Of a stretch of 64,000 nucleotides of DNA, positions 45,210-54,427 are shown in pieces (positions within the stretch are counted from its first letter, which is position 1; the number at the start of each line of letters is the position of its first letter). Both the position numbers and the translations under genes were made by a program. Under the pieces are notes generated by a model, which was not told where the DNA came from, did no database searches, and was given only the letters and a program-made list of their open reading frames with translations. Source of the DNA: Prevotellaceae bacterium HUN156 (GTDB lineage: Bacteria; Bacteroidota; Bacteroidia; Bacteroidales; Bacteroidaceae); assembly GCA_900119285.1 (NCBI GenBank), contig FPIT01000007.1, positions 124,001-188,000 on the forward strand, written 5' to 3'.

Positions 45210-46433
45210 CTAATTCTTATACTTCTTCAGTAGTTTACCAATAGCTTGGTCAAGGGTTTCGGTAGGCTCGATGATGTTGTAGTCTGCCCAGAAGTCGGGA
45301 TCACGGAAATAGTCAACACGGTCGTAGAAGGCATCACGCTGGTCGAACGACTGATTGCCCTGAATGGGTTGCACATCATGAGTGGCACGGTCGGTTACTA
45401 CCATCTCACAGAAGGCCGTGAAAGAGGTTGCCAACAGGCGGCGCTTCCAGTCGCAATTAAAGCGGAATGTGCTACGGATATAGCTGATGCGTGTTATACC
45501 ATTATCGAACTTATAGTCCACCAGCATCGTCATCTCTTTTGGTTTAAAGCGCACACCTAAAGGTTTGTGTACCAGCATGCTATTAGTGGCTTTGTTCTTA
45601 TCACTCATATCCAAAGACAACTCGGTGCGAGTAAACGACAAGGTTTCACAATCAATATAAAGGCGACCACGGAAGAGTGCATAAGAGAGTGTTTTGTCAG
45701 GGGCAATGCTGACCACAAACTGTGGACGACCATCAATCACCGTAGAGGTCTCTAAATTAAAAGAATAGTTGTTCAGTTCAGCCTCATTGAATAGGAAGTC
45801 GAGGTTCTTCACCAAGTCAAACTTCACGGGCTGCACAGGACCGCCAATGACTTTGACGCTGAGAGTATCACCACGTTTAGGGCTGAGCAGTCGGCGACCT
45901 TTGGTGATTGCCACACGGTCGCGGAAGCTACTCTTCTTGTTATAAGGTGTTTTATACATATCTACGATGCCCTCAGCCACATAGATATAGTGTTGGCGCT
46001 TCATGGCTGTCTCACGATAGAAACAGTTGAAGAGCTCTGGTTGGGAGCTGTAGTTCTGTGGAATCTTCTGGATAGCGAGGTCTACGAGTTTACGAGCATC
46101 TTGTGTCCATACCACCACCTCCTTCAGTTCTATGGTGGTAGGTTTCAGACGGACACGCAAAGGCTCCGTCTGAGCCGTAGAGATCTTTACTTGTCGGGAC
46201 TGATAACCCAGATGGGAAATCGTCACTGCTGGCGTATTGCCATCCAGCTTAATGGTGAAGAAACCATCGTCGTTGGTTACAACCGACACACTACTCCCCA
46301 CTTCACTGACACTTGCCTGGGGAATGCGCTTCCCCGTTTGTTCGTCAATGACTGTTCCGCTAACTACTACCTTTTGTGCATAAAGCATGGTAGAGAGCAG
46401 ACAAATAATTCCGATTATTATGCCTCTTTTCAT
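45210..46433 (-). CDS. Carboxypeptidase-regulatory-like domain protein, envelope associated
   Basis: 407 residues from MKRGIIIGIICLLSTMLYA-Q, a clear signal peptide; the upstream Met at 46451 lies before the promoter's -7 box. Residues about 24-105 are a CarboxypepD-regulatory-like Ig domain (VSGTVIDEQTGKRIPQASV), the type found at the N terminus of TonB-dependent receptors. The rest is beta-rich (FNCFYRETAMKRQHYIYVAEGIVDMY..) and resembles a Bacteroidetes family that I know only as conserved and hypothetical. It is probably periplasmic or outer-membrane associated. Confidence 0.7.
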   Translation of the reverse strand: MKRGIIIGIICLLSTMLYAQKVVVSGTVIDEQTGKRIPQASVSEVGSSVSVVTNDDGFFTIKLDGNTPAVTISHLGYQSRQVKISTAQTEPLRVRLKPTTIELKEVVVWTQDARKLVDLAIQKIPQNYSSQPELFNCFYRETAMKRQHYIYVAEGIVDMYKTPYNKKSSFRDRVAITKGRRLLSPKRGDTLSVKVIGGPVQPVKFDLVKNLDFLFNEAELNNYSFNLETSTVIDGRPQFVVSIAPDKTLSYALFRGRLYIDCETLSFTRTELSLDMSDKNKATNSMLVHKPLGVRFKPKEMTMLVDYKFDNGITRISYIRSTFRFNCDWKRRLLATSFTAFCEMVVTDRATHDVQPIQGNQSFDQRDAFYDRVDYFRDPDFWADYNIIEPTETLDQAIGKLLKKYKN

Positions 46434-46437
46434 GTCG

Positions 46438-46469
46438 CAAATATAGCACATAATAATCTGATTTCCAAA
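46438..46469 (-). promoter_or_regulatory. sigma-ABfr promoter set directly on the start codon
   Basis: On the minus strand TTTG (46469-46466), 20 bases, TATATTTG (46445-46438), then only four bases to the ATG at 46433. With the usual start a few bases after the box, the mRNA would be leaderless or nearly so. Confidence 0.7.
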
Positions 46470-46536
46470 TATTTTGGAATATTTTTTATGTCTTGTCGCT
46501 CAACAGTTGTTTTTCAACGACGAAGCGCCGTTTTCC

Positions 46537-47139
46537 TTAGTTAAGTCCGAAGAGGGCGCGCAAACCTCCATCTACTCCCGAGAAGCCCATGAATGCCAAC
46601 GAGAGCAATCCGGCAGAGAGCATCACAATAGCCATTCCACGCATGCCCTTAGGTACATTGACCAACTCCAACTGTTCACGCATGCCAGCAAAGACGGTGA
46701 GCGCCAAACCAAAGCCAATAGCTGTAGAGAAGGCATAGACCACACTCTGCACCAGATTGAAATCTTTCTGAATCACCAAGATAGCCACACCAAGCACAGC
46801 ACAGTTGGTGGTGATGAGTGGCAAGAAGATGCCCAGTGCCTGATAGAGTGCGGGCGAAACCTTCTTGAGAATAATCTCTACCATCTGCACCAATGAGGCG
46901 ATGACGAGGATAAAAGCGATGGTCTGCAGATACTGCAAGCCAAAGGCATCGAGCACATACTTCTGCACACACCACGTCACAATAGTGGCGAGGGTGAGCA
47001 CAAAGGCTACAGCTGCCGACATACCCAGCGAGGTGCTTACTTTCTTAGAAACGCCCAAGAAAGGACAAATGCCGAGGAACTGCGACAGAATAATATTGTT
47101 GACGAATATCGCGCTAATGAAAATCAATATATATTCCAT
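46537..47139 (-). CDS. rnfA: Rnf electron-transport complex subunit A
   Basis: 200 residues with six membrane segments and the RnfA/NqrE-type motifs FVNNIILSQFLGICPFLGVSKK (12-33) and TNCAVLGVA (about 110-118). RnfA and RnfE form the membrane core that passes electrons and couples them to ion pumping. It is the last gene of the rnf operon, 3 bases after rnfE. The Rnf order B-C-D-G-E-A is complete. Confidence 0.93.
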   Translation of the reverse strand: MEYILIFISAIFVNNIILSQFLGICPFLGVSKKVSTSLGMSAAVAFVLTLATIVTWCVQKYVLDAFGLQYLQTIAFILVIASLVQMVEIILKKVSPALYQALGIFLPLITTNCAVLGVAILVIQKDFNLVQSVVYAFSTAIGFGLALTVFAGMREQLELVNVPKGMRGMAIVMLSAGLLSLAFMGFSGVDGGLRALFGLN

Positions 47140-47142
47140 AAT

Positions 47143-47724
47143 TTAACCTCTTATTTTGTTGACGATTGCTATCAAGAATCCAAGCATGATGAAAGCTCCT
47201 GGAGGAAGCACAAAGAGCAAGATATTGTAGGTCTCTGGTAACAGCGTAAAGCCAAAGACAGAGCCTGCACCTAACAGTTCGCGACAGATGCCCAGCAGGG
47301 TAAGACCAAGGGTAAAGCCTAAACCAATACCAATGCCATCGAAGAGGGATGCCAAAGGAGAATTCTTGGCAGCAAAAGCCTCAGCACGACCAAGGATGAT
47401 ACAGTTGACTACTATCAGCGGAATGAAAAGTCCGAGCTGTGCATCAACATCAGGAAGATAGGCCTTGATAACCAACTGCAACATAGTTACGAAGGCAGCA
47501 ATCACTACAATGAATACGGGGATGCGCACCTTGTCGGGAGTGATAGACTTCAAACATGAGATAACGACATTGGTACAGATGAGTACCGCCATCGTTGCCA
47601 GTCCCATAGACAAACCTCCTGTGGCACTGGTGGTAGTAGCCAGCGTGGGACACATACCGAGCATCAAGACAAACGTTGGGTTCTCCTTGATGATACCGTT
47701 CTTTATTATATTTATGTAATTCAT
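47143..47724 (-). CDS. rnfE: Rnf electron-transport complex subunit E
   Basis: 193 residues from MNYINIIKNG; a Met seven codons earlier lies in a spacer made of ATTGAACTTTG-type repeats and is less likely. Six membrane segments; the PTFVLMLGMCPTLATTTSATGG block and LIVVNCIILGRAEAFA are typical of RnfE/NqrD. It pairs with RnfA in the inner membrane. The 27-base spacer from rnfG contains short AT-rich repeats. Confidence 0.93.
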   Translation of the reverse strand: MNYINIIKNGIIKENPTFVLMLGMCPTLATTTSATGGLSMGLATMAVLICTNVVISCLKSITPDKVRIPVFIVVIAAFVTMLQLVIKAYLPDVDAQLGLFIPLIVVNCIILGRAEAFAAKNSPLASLFDGIGIGLGFTLGLTLLGICRELLGAGSVFGFTLLPETYNILLFVLPPGAFIMLGFLIAIVNKIRG

Positions 47725-47751
47725 TGAACTTTGACCATTAAACATTGAACA

Positions 47752-48381
47752 TTAATTCTTCACTTGTTCAGAGGCACCAGTATGGGCATCTGGAGCAGGA
47801 GTGTCTTTTTGCTTATAAGCAGTGTAGGCATTGTTGATGGCCTTGAGGAAAGCACGAGAGGTGATAGTTGAAGCAGTGATGGCATCCACCTGTCCTCCAT
47901 CCTTCGAAACGGTAAGGGGCTCTGCTGGTGTCTTACCAATGATATCTCCCTTCTGTCCTTTCTGAAACCAGTTGTCTGCCTTAGCTCCTAAACCTGGTGT
48001 CTCAGCATGTTCCAAAAGTGTATAGCCCAAGATAGTTCCCTCGGGATTGAAACCTACAAGCACCTTCAGATTACCACCAAAGCCCATCGTACTTGACTCT
48101 ACAGCAGCACCCAGTTCCCTGCCCTGCTGATCCTTTATCTCATAGATGGTATAGGCCAATTCCTTGCCATCGATGGTCTGCTTTACCTCATCGGTATTAG
48201 CAACAACTAAATCGTTGCATACCATAACGGTCTTAATGCCATCGGCAAGCGCCTTATCCTTCTGTTGCTGGATAGGACCTTCGGTGAGATGGTTGACAAA
48301 AGCCAGAATGCCACCCATAATGACGGCTACTCCTGTGAGCACCAGCGTCATATTCAATAATGATGATTCGAGCTTCTTCAT
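47752..48381 (-). CDS. rnfG: Rnf electron-transport complex subunit G
   Basis: 209 residues with one N-terminal membrane helix (about 10-30) and a periplasmic FMN-binding domain. The flavin-attachment region reads VDAITASTITSRA (about 167-179): the usual SGAT is TAST, with the acceptor Thr retained. The upstream GFGGNLKVLVGF and ETPGLGAK blocks are typical. The start overlaps the rnfD stop by four bases. It carries covalent FMN by family. Confidence 0.9.
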   Translation of the reverse strand: MKKLESSLLNMTLVLTGVAVIMGGILAFVNHLTEGPIQQQKDKALADGIKTVMVCNDLVVANTDEVKQTIDGKELAYTIYEIKDQQGRELGAAVESSTMGFGGNLKVLVGFNPEGTILGYTLLEHAETPGLGAKADNWFQKGQKGDIIGKTPAEPLTVSKDGGQVDAITASTITSRAFLKAINNAYTAYKQKDTPAPDAHTGASEQVKN

Positions 48382-49370
48382 TTGCTTACCTCCCCGAAAC
48401 GTTTTGGTTTAACATAGGTATTGATGAGTGGTGTGAAGGCATTCATAATAAGAATGGCAAAAGACATACCCTCAGGATAAGCGCCCCAATTACGGATAAC
48501 AACCGTCAACACACCAATAGCTATACCATAGATAAGCTGGCCCTTGGCGGTCATCGGTGAGGTAACATAGTCGGTAGCCATAAAGATAGCACCAAGCATC
48601 AATCCACCCGAGAAGATGACGCTGAGCGGATCAGCATAAACGGGACTCGCCATATGCATCAGTCCAGAGAGAATGAAGACGGTGGCGATGATAGATACAG
48701 GGATATGCCATGTGATAATCTTTCTCCACAGCATATAAACCAATCCGAGTAATAATGCCAATGCACAAATCTCACCAATAGCACCGGCACCATCGGGATG
48801 ATTGCCAAGGAAAAGCGACATAGTATCTGGCAACTGCTTGAGCACAGAACTATCGCCACTCTTAATGGCTTCCTTCATGATAGCCAGTGGGGTTGCTCCC
48901 GTCTCTGCATCGAGATAACTGGTGAGCTGACCAACCTTTGGCCAAGTAGTCATCTGTGCAGGGAAAGCCACCAACAGGGCAGCACGACCAACGAGGGCAG
49001 GATTAAAGAGGTTATTACCCAGACCGCCAAAGGTCATCTTAGCCACACCGATGGCAAACAGGGCACCGATGATGATGATCCAAATGGGCAGATTGCTGGG
49101 AAGATTGAAACCAAGCAGCAAGCCAGTCAGGATGGCAGAACCATCGAGAATGGTATTGCGCTCGTTTTTGAGCATAAACTTATTGATGGCCCACTCGAAA
49201 AATACACAAGCGGCAACACTCGTAGCGCAGACAATGGCAGAACCAATGCCGAAGAACCAGAACGACACAAGCAGCGCAGGCAGCAAGGCAATAATAACGC
49301 CATACATATTGCGCTCTACAGAGTCAGTGCCATGTGCGTGGGGCGAAAGTGATACAATTAATTTACTCAT
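48378..49370 (-). CDS. rnfD: Rnf electron-transport complex subunit D
   Basis: 330 residues with about nine membrane segments, the N-terminal SPHAHGTDSVERNMYGVIIAL block and a covalent-FMN site in ETGATPLAI (about 158-166). It sits in the inner membrane as part of the ion-pumping module. The 36-base spacer from rnfC contains a tandem TCACAATTTGACTAT repeat. Confidence 0.93.
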   Translation of the reverse strand: MSKLIVSLSPHAHGTDSVERNMYGVIIALLPALLVSFWFFGIGSAIVCATSVAACVFFEWAINKFMLKNERNTILDGSAILTGLLLGFNLPSNLPIWIIIIGALFAIGVAKMTFGGLGNNLFNPALVGRAALLVAFPAQMTTWPKVGQLTSYLDAETGATPLAIMKEAIKSGDSSVLKQLPDTMSLFLGNHPDGAGAIGEICALALLLGLVYMLWRKIITWHIPVSIIATVFILSGLMHMASPVYADPLSVIFSGGLMLGAIFMATDYVTSPMTAKGQLIYGIAIGVLTVVIRNWGAYPEGMSFAILIMNAFTPLINTYVKPKRFGEVSK

Positions 49371-49406
49371 TGTTTTATTTCACAATTTGACTATTTCACA
49401 ATTTGA

Positions 49407-50783
49407 CTATTTTTTAGCAGCACGAGCGCGGATTATTCCCATCACAGTAGACTTAGCCAAGCGGATATTGTCAAGCAAGGGACGATGAGCGGGACACGTA
49501 AACTGGCACGAACCACACTCGATGCAGCTGACGACATCCTCGTGTTCAGCACGCTCCCAATTCTTAACAGCAGCGAGCTTTGCCAACAAGTAAGGCTCCA
49601 AGCCCATAGGACAAGCCGACACGCACTTGGCACAACGGATACAGGGCTGTGGCTCCTTGCGTACAGCATCATCACCAGAGAGAATAGTTACCGAGTTGGT
49701 ACCCTTACAGATAGGTACTTCGACAGAGGTCAACGCCTTACCCATCATCGGACCACCAGCCAACAGTTTATTGTCGCCCTCGGGCATACCACCACAAGCA
49801 TCAATCAAATCCTTCATGGGCGTTCCCATACGAACAAGGAAGTTGCCAGGGTGAGCCAATTGCTTACCGGTAACAGTAGTATAGCGCTCGAACAAAGGCT
49901 TGCGCTTCATCACTGCCTCATAGACAGCAAAGGCGGTTCCTACATTCTGCACGATAGCACCTACATTCACTGGAATAGCAGGAGGAGCAGGAACCTGGCG
50001 CTGGATAACAGCATCGACCAACTGCTTCTCACCACCCTGCGGATAGCGCTGAGCCAAAGGCACCACTTCGACATTGTATTCTGAGGTGCTGAACACCTCA
50101 GCACATTTTTGAGTGAGGAGCTCAATGGCTGCAGGCTTATTGGTTTCGATACCGATATAGCCTTTGGTTACTTTGGCAGCCTTCATCAGCAATTCGAGAC
50201 CTACCAAGATTTCATCAGCATGCTCTATCATCAGGCGATAGTCGGCAGTGATATAGGGTTCACACTCTACAGCATTGATAATGACGCACTCGGCCTTAGC
50301 CGTGGGAGGCGGACAGAGCTTGATAAAGGTAGGGAAGCCTGCACCACCCATACCAACAATACCTGCGGTCTTGATGCGCTCTACAATCTCTTCAGGGGTG
50401 AGCTCTGGATGGTCTTTCACCAATTCCAACTTATCAGAACGGTCGATAGTATCTTCCCACTCATCGCCCTCTACATTAATGATAATCACGGGCTTGCGAT
50501 AGCCAGTGGCATCAATGGCAGTATCAATCTTAAATACCGTACCACTGACACTGGAATAGATAGGAGCAGACACAAAGCCATTAGCTTCAGCAATCATCGT
50601 ACCGACCTTTACCTTGTCGCCTTTCTGAACGACTGGTTTAGCGGGAGCACCAATATGCTGTCCCAAGGGGAAGATGGCCTGCTTAGGAAGTGCTGCAACT
50701 TGCGTAGGCACTTCGTGTGTCAGCTTATTCTCTTCAGGGTGTACACCACCTATACTAAATGTCTTGATTTTCAAAACGCTCAT
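49407..50783 (-). CDS. rnfC: Rnf electron-transport complex subunit C
   Basis: 458 residues. The N-terminal biotinyl-lipoyl-like domain (GDKVKVGTMIAEANG) precedes an NADH/FMN-binding domain with GIVGMGGAGFPTFIK (about 145). Two 4Fe-4S ferredoxin motifs follow: CIRCAKCVSACPMG and CIECGSCQFTCPAHRP (about 375-430). It is the cytoplasmic NADH-facing subunit. Its start overlaps the rnfB stop (ATGA at 50780-50783). Confidence 0.95.
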   Translation of the reverse strand: MSVLKIKTFSIGGVHPEENKLTHEVPTQVAALPKQAIFPLGQHIGAPAKPVVQKGDKVKVGTMIAEANGFVSAPIYSSVSGTVFKIDTAIDATGYRKPVIIINVEGDEWEDTIDRSDKLELVKDHPELTPEEIVERIKTAGIVGMGGAGFPTFIKLCPPPTAKAECVIINAVECEPYITADYRLMIEHADEILVGLELLMKAAKVTKGYIGIETNKPAAIELLTQKCAEVFSTSEYNVEVVPLAQRYPQGGEKQLVDAVIQRQVPAPPAIPVNVGAIVQNVGTAFAVYEAVMKRKPLFERYTTVTGKQLAHPGNFLVRMGTPMKDLIDACGGMPEGDNKLLAGGPMMGKALTSVEVPICKGTNSVTILSGDDAVRKEPQPCIRCAKCVSACPMGLEPYLLAKLAAVKNWERAEHEDVVSCIECGSCQFTCPAHRPLLDNIRLAKSTVMGIIRARAAKK

Positions 50784-51640
50784 GCTTGTTCCTCCTTTTC
50801 TTCTTTAGGTTTAGGTGTGGGGAAGTTCACAGTATGGATAGAGCCAGTAGGACACACGCCAACACACTTACGACAAAGGCGACATCTGGTGTGGTCGATG
50901 TACGAAACATTATTCTCTACCGTAATGGCTCCAAACGGACACTCCTTCTCACACTTGCCACAACCGATACAGGCAGCCTTGCAGGCCTTCATAGCCACAG
51001 GACCTTTATCCTTGTTGACACAAGAGACAAAGACTCTCCTACCCTTTGGTCCCTTCTTGCGAAGCTCAATGATGTTGCGTGGACATGCCTTAGCACAAGC
51101 ACCACAAGCCACACATTTTTCTTCATCAACCTCAGGGAGACCAGTATCAGCATTCATGTGAATAGCATCAAACTGACAAGCAGCCACACAGTCACCACAA
51201 CCGAGACAACCAAAGCCACAGGCAGTCTCGCCAGCACCACAGGCATTCATAGCAGCACAAGTGCGCAATCCATTATACTCAGCAATCTTCGGACGAAGGT
51301 CGCAAGTACCATTACAACGAACAACGGCAATCATCGGTTCGCCATTGGCTATAGCCATTCCCAACAGGTCGGCCACCTTGCTCATCACTTCCTGTCCACC
51401 AACAGGACACATCAGTCCGTCAAGACTACCGGCATCGGCACCTTTCACTAAGGCATCGGCCAATGCGCCACATCCAGCAAATCCGCATCCACCGCAGTTC
51501 GCACCGGGCAGTGTCTCAGTGACTTGCGCAATACGCGGGTCTTCATAGACAGCGAATTTCTTGGAGCAAGCAAACAGCACAAGGGCAGCAATCAACCCGA
51601 TGGCTCCCAATACTGCTACTGCTATCAAAATGAAATCCAT
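50780..51640 (-). CDS. rnfB: Rnf electron-transport complex subunit B
   Basis: 286 residues. A membrane anchor (about 3-25), then a 4Fe-4S motif CGGCGFAGC (about 49-57). At least three further ferredoxin clusters follow: CLGCGDCVAACQ, CVACGACAKACP, CIGCGKCEKECP and CRLCRKCVGVCP. RnfB accepts electrons from ferredoxin. It is the first Rnf subunit in the operon, 24 bases after rseC. Confidence 0.95.
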   Translation of the reverse strand: MDFILIAVAVLGAIGLIAALVLFACSKKFAVYEDPRIAQVTETLPGANCGGCGFAGCGALADALVKGADAGSLDGLMCPVGGQEVMSKVADLLGMAIANGEPMIAVVRCNGTCDLRPKIAEYNGLRTCAAMNACGAGETACGFGCLGCGDCVAACQFDAIHMNADTGLPEVDEEKCVACGACAKACPRNIIELRKKGPKGRRVFVSCVNKDKGPVAMKACKAACIGCGKCEKECPFGAITVENNVSYIDHTRCRLCRKCVGVCPTGSIHTVNFPTPKPKEEKEEQA

Positions 51641-51664
51641 AAATATTATTTGTTTAGTTCTTTA

Positions 51665-52078
51665 TTATTCAATCGAAAAAGCCAGCTCTTGGCGCATCTT
51701 GTCGCGCAACAGCCAAAGCATAATATAATAAGGTATAAGGGAAGCAAGTGCACATAGTGCAGCCCATCCCTCATGAGCCGTCAGAAGCCATGTGGCAAAC
51801 AATACGACAACGAGCAAAAGAAAGGGAAGACCAAAGCCCCACAACAATGCACGAGTTGCCACCTGAGTAGAGGTGGTGACTACAACAGGCTGTCCCTCTG
51901 TAAACTGGTGAGCATTGGTATCGGTATATACATCGATGATTTTCTCCTTGGACTCAGCAGCATTACAATAGCCAGCCACCTTACAAGCTGCACATGCAGA
52001 AGTCTGGACGATACGTACATGTACACAACCGCCTTCAATATGCTCAACTACCCCCGAATGACGTATGATTTGATTCAT
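51665..52078 (-). CDS. rseC: RseC/SoxR-reducing-system-like membrane protein
   Basis: 137 residues with a Cys motif (CAACKVAGYC, about 29-38) in a small N-terminal domain and two membrane helices (about 75-120). RseC-family proteins are found with Rnf complexes and act in reducing SoxR in Enterobacteria. Here it heads the rnf operon and probably assists electron transfer or assembly. A TATCTTTG -7 box lies at 52113-52106. Confidence 0.85.
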   Translation of the reverse strand: MNQIIRHSGVVEHIEGGCVHVRIVQTSACAACKVAGYCNAAESKEKIIDVYTDTNAHQFTEGQPVVVTTSTQVATRALLWGFGLPFLLLVVVLFATWLLTAHEGWAALCALASLIPYYIMLWLLRDKMRQELAFSIE

Positions 52079-52105
52079 CGGCTTGTATTCTCAAAAATGT
52101 AGATG

Positions 52106-52113
52106 CAAAGATA
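52106..52113 (-). promoter_or_regulatory. -7 box of the rseC-rnf operon
   Basis: TATCTTTG on the minus strand, 27 bases before the rseC ATG. The -33 box is not clear. Confidence 0.7.
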
Positions 52114-52174
52114 CGAAGAAAATAAGAATTAAAGAGCAAGAAATAAGAATTATTTCAAAAAAAGCCAGTAATCT

Positions 52175-52206
52175 TTTGCTATTATCACTTCTTTTTCTTA
52201 CTTTTG
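52175..52206 (+). promoter_or_regulatory. sigma-ABfr promoter of the acidic-protein gene
   Basis: TTTG at 52175-52178, 20 bases, TACTTTTG at 52199-52206. It supports the ATG at 52233 over longer starts upstream. Confidence 0.8.
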
Positions 52207-52232
52207 TATCGTCAATAAAAATCAACGTACAC

Positions 52233-52673
52233 ATGAAAGCAACAGAACAAACATTGCAAGAGGTTGAACGTGCCATCCGTAAAGTGGCTGAGAAATTCCC
52301 ACCATCAGAAGAAGCTACACTCCTGACTGATATCCATTTGCGCGTAAGCCAGGATTCAGGAGAAATGCTTGCATATGATGACGACGACAACGAGATAAAC
52401 CGTTGTGTTGTAGAGCAATGGATAGAGAACAAAGATGATGATTTCTATCAGAATGTTGCTGCAACGCTACGCTCATCGCTGCATAAGCAGAAAGAGAAGA
52501 TAGAGCAGATGTCTATCCTCAAACCCTACTCTTTTGTACTGGAAGATGATGATAAGGAGACTATTGAGGAACTATATCTCGTTGATGATGACACCGTCAT
52601 CCTGCATGAAGAGTTGATGGCTGGTCTTGACAAAGACCTTGATGAATTTCTGGAACAGTTGCTGAAAGACTAA
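52233..52673 (+). CDS. Acidic protein of unknown function
   Basis: 146 residues from MKATEQTLQEVE; earlier in-frame starts lie in front of the promoter. The protein is strongly acidic, with DDDDNE and DDDDKE runs, is helical at both ends and has no signal peptide. I do not recognise a family with certainty. It is convergent with the lipoprotein gene, and the two stop codons overlap by two bases (52671-52672). Confidence 0.65.
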   Translation: MKATEQTLQEVERAIRKVAEKFPPSEEATLLTDIHLRVSQDSGEMLAYDDDDNEINRCVVEQWIENKDDDFYQNVAATLRSSLHKQKEKIEQMSILKPYSFVLEDDDKETIEELYLVDDDTVILHEELMAGLDKDLDEFLEQLLKD

Positions 52674-52942
52674 TATTCCAAATCTTCGCCAGCAAGGCTT
52701 TCGCCCGTCATCATTTTATCTAATTCATCCAAAGCGTCATCATCAGACATATTCTTGATGTCTTCAGGAGTATCTGATATGCTGTCGCCTATCTGTAATT
52801 CTTCGTCCCACTCCATATTGATAGTATCCATCTCATTGATATGGGTGGTATCTACTTCTATATATTCTAACGATTGACTACTACGTGACTCACAGGCACA
52901 TAGTGCAATGGTCAGAAAACAAATAATGGTAAGGTTTCTCAT
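52670..52942 (-). CDS. Small lipoprotein
   Basis: 90 residues with a signal peptide ending in a lipobox (IALCAC, Cys about 17) and an acidic, Met- and Asp-rich mature part without known motifs. It should be anchored in the envelope. It follows the glucosaminidase gene by 17 bases and is probably co-transcribed with it, which suggests a shared role in wall turnover. Confidence 0.65.
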   Translation of the reverse strand: MRNLTIICFLTIALCACESRSSQSLEYIEVDTTHINEMDTINMEWDEELQIGDSISDTPEDIKNMSDDDALDELDKMMTGESLAGEDLEY

Positions 52943-52959
52943 TTTAATTTTATAATATC

Positions 52960-53883
52960 TTATCTAATTCTTAACTTATCTCCTACTTGAATCATATAGT
53001 CGGGGGCTAGATCGTTCATCTTATAGAGATTCTTCAGACGAATGCCAAAACGCTGAGAGATGCTGTACATGGACTCACCAGCTTGTACCTTATATACATA
53101 ACCCTTATACTCTTTTGGTGCACTACGGCGCTTTTTCTTCAGCCAGACATAGTCGCCCTCCTCCAGAACGTCATCCTTGCCGCGCTCATTGAACTTAGCC
53201 AACTTGCGATAGTCGACACCCATATCTGCACCAATTGAGCGGAACGTATCACCCTTTCGGGCAATTACGAAATAGTTATTATTGAAACTCTGCACCTGAT
53301 GGAGAATGGGCTGCTGAACAGGCTGCTGTTGGTGATGATGACGCACTGGCTGATAGTCCGTTGAAGGCTTTTCACGATCGTATTTGTCGAGACCGTAAAG
53401 TTCGATAATCTCTATCAGACGAGTGGCATAAGTGGGACTAGTGGCGTAGCCACAAGATTTCAAACCATATGCCCAACCCTTATAGTCTGTATTCTTCAGT
53501 TGGAAAAGACGACTATAGCGGGGGCTATTTCTAAGAAACAACGAATGATCTATATAACTATCAAAGGCATTATCATAAGCACGAAAGCACTCTCCCTCAG
53601 CATCATCATCGTGATAGACTTTACGGCCAGTCCAACCGTTGCACTTGATGCCAAAATGGTTGTTACTTACACGCGCCAACTCGCTTCGACCTGCTCCCGA
53701 CTCTAATACACCCTGTGCCAAAGTGATGCTAGCAGGAATACCATACTGACGCATCTGACTAATGGCCATATCCTTATAGGTATCAAAGTAATCTTGATAT
53801 ACCTTATTCCATGAGATGGGATTAGAAAAGGCGGATAACAAGCCCAAAACTAGTAGACAAATAGAAAATATAGAGCGATTCAT
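52960..53883 (-). CDS. LysM-containing glucosaminidase (peptidoglycan hydrolase)
   Basis: 307 residues. Signal peptide (MNRSIFSICLLVLGLLSAFS), then a FlgJ-like glucosaminidase domain (PF01832) with the catalytic Glu in LAQGVLESGAGRSELA (about 56-71) and SNNHFGIKC. A Gln/His-rich linker (about 180-205) precedes two LysM domains (about 207-250 and about 262-306) that bind peptidoglycan. It cleaves glycan strands in the periplasm. A TATTTTTG -7 box is at 53914-53907. Confidence 0.9.
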   Translation of the reverse strand: MNRSIFSICLLVLGLLSAFSNPISWNKVYQDYFDTYKDMAISQMRQYGIPASITLAQGVLESGAGRSELARVSNNHFGIKCNGWTGRKVYHDDDAEGECFRAYDNAFDSYIDHSLFLRNSPRYSRLFQLKNTDYKGWAYGLKSCGYATSPTYATRLIEIIELYGLDKYDREKPSTDYQPVRHHHQQQPVQQPILHQVQSFNNNYFVIARKGDTFRSIGADMGVDYRKLAKFNERGKDDVLEEGDYVWLKKKRRSAPKEYKGYVYKVQAGESMYSISQRFGIRLKNLYKMNDLAPDYMIQVGDKLRIR

Positions 53884-53926
53884 GCTTTTTTTTCTCTTTT
53901 TGGGTGCAAAAATAAATAAAAATAAT

Positions 53927-53934
53927 TATATTTG
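53927..53934 (+). promoter_or_regulatory. -7 box of the cytidine deaminase gene
   Basis: TATATTTG, 19 bases before the ATG at 53954; it lies divergent to the glucosaminidase -7 box at 53907-53914. Confidence 0.7.
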
Positions 53935-53953
53935 CAACAAAAATCGGAATATT

Positions 53954-54427
53954 ATGAAAGAACTAACCCTTAAATCCACTATTAAGGTAGCCGAATTTTC
54001 GGAACTAACCGATCAGGAACGTAAGCTCATCGAAGAAGCTAAGGCTTCTACATATAAATCATATGCACCCTATTCACATTTCTATGTAGGTGCTGCCATA
54101 CTACTGAAAAATGGAGTTATCGTACCAGGTTGTAATCAGGAGAATGCAGCATTCCCTTCAGGATTGTGTGCTGAGCGTTCTGCCATCTTTGCAGCTGGTG
54201 CACAATATCCCGACCAGCCCATCATGATGCTGGCTATTGCCGAAAGAAATGAGAAGGGTGAGTTCTTGGAAGAGCCCGCAAGTCCATGCGGTTCATGTCG
54301 TCAAGTTATCATCGAAACGGAGACGCGTTTTAAGCAACCCGTACGCATCCTGCTCTACGGCACTAAGTTTACATACGTCATGGATGGTATCAAAGAACTG
54401 ATGCCTCTATCGTTTACTGAGTTTTAA
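53954..54427 (+). CDS. cdd: Cytidine deaminase
   Basis: 157 residues from MKELTLKSTIK. The zinc and catalytic motif CAERSAIFA (about 73-81) and PCGSCRQ (about 112-118) fit the tetrameric cytidine deaminase family. It converts cytidine and deoxycytidine to uridine forms in pyrimidine salvage. Its last 14 bases overlap the 3' end of the convergent TetR gene. Confidence 0.92.
   Translation: MKELTLKSTIKVAEFSELTDQERKLIEEAKASTYKSYAPYSHFYVGAAILLKNGVIVPGCNQENAAFPSGLCAERSAIFAAGAQYPDQPIMMLAIAERNEKGEFLEEPASPCGSCRQVIIETETRFKQPVRILLYGTKFTYVMDGIKELMPLSFTEF

Noticed and set aside
46537..52078. Na+-translocating NQR instead of Rnf
   Set aside because: The multi-ferredoxin RnfB and ferredoxin-bearing RnfC are present and no NqrF-like subunit is found.
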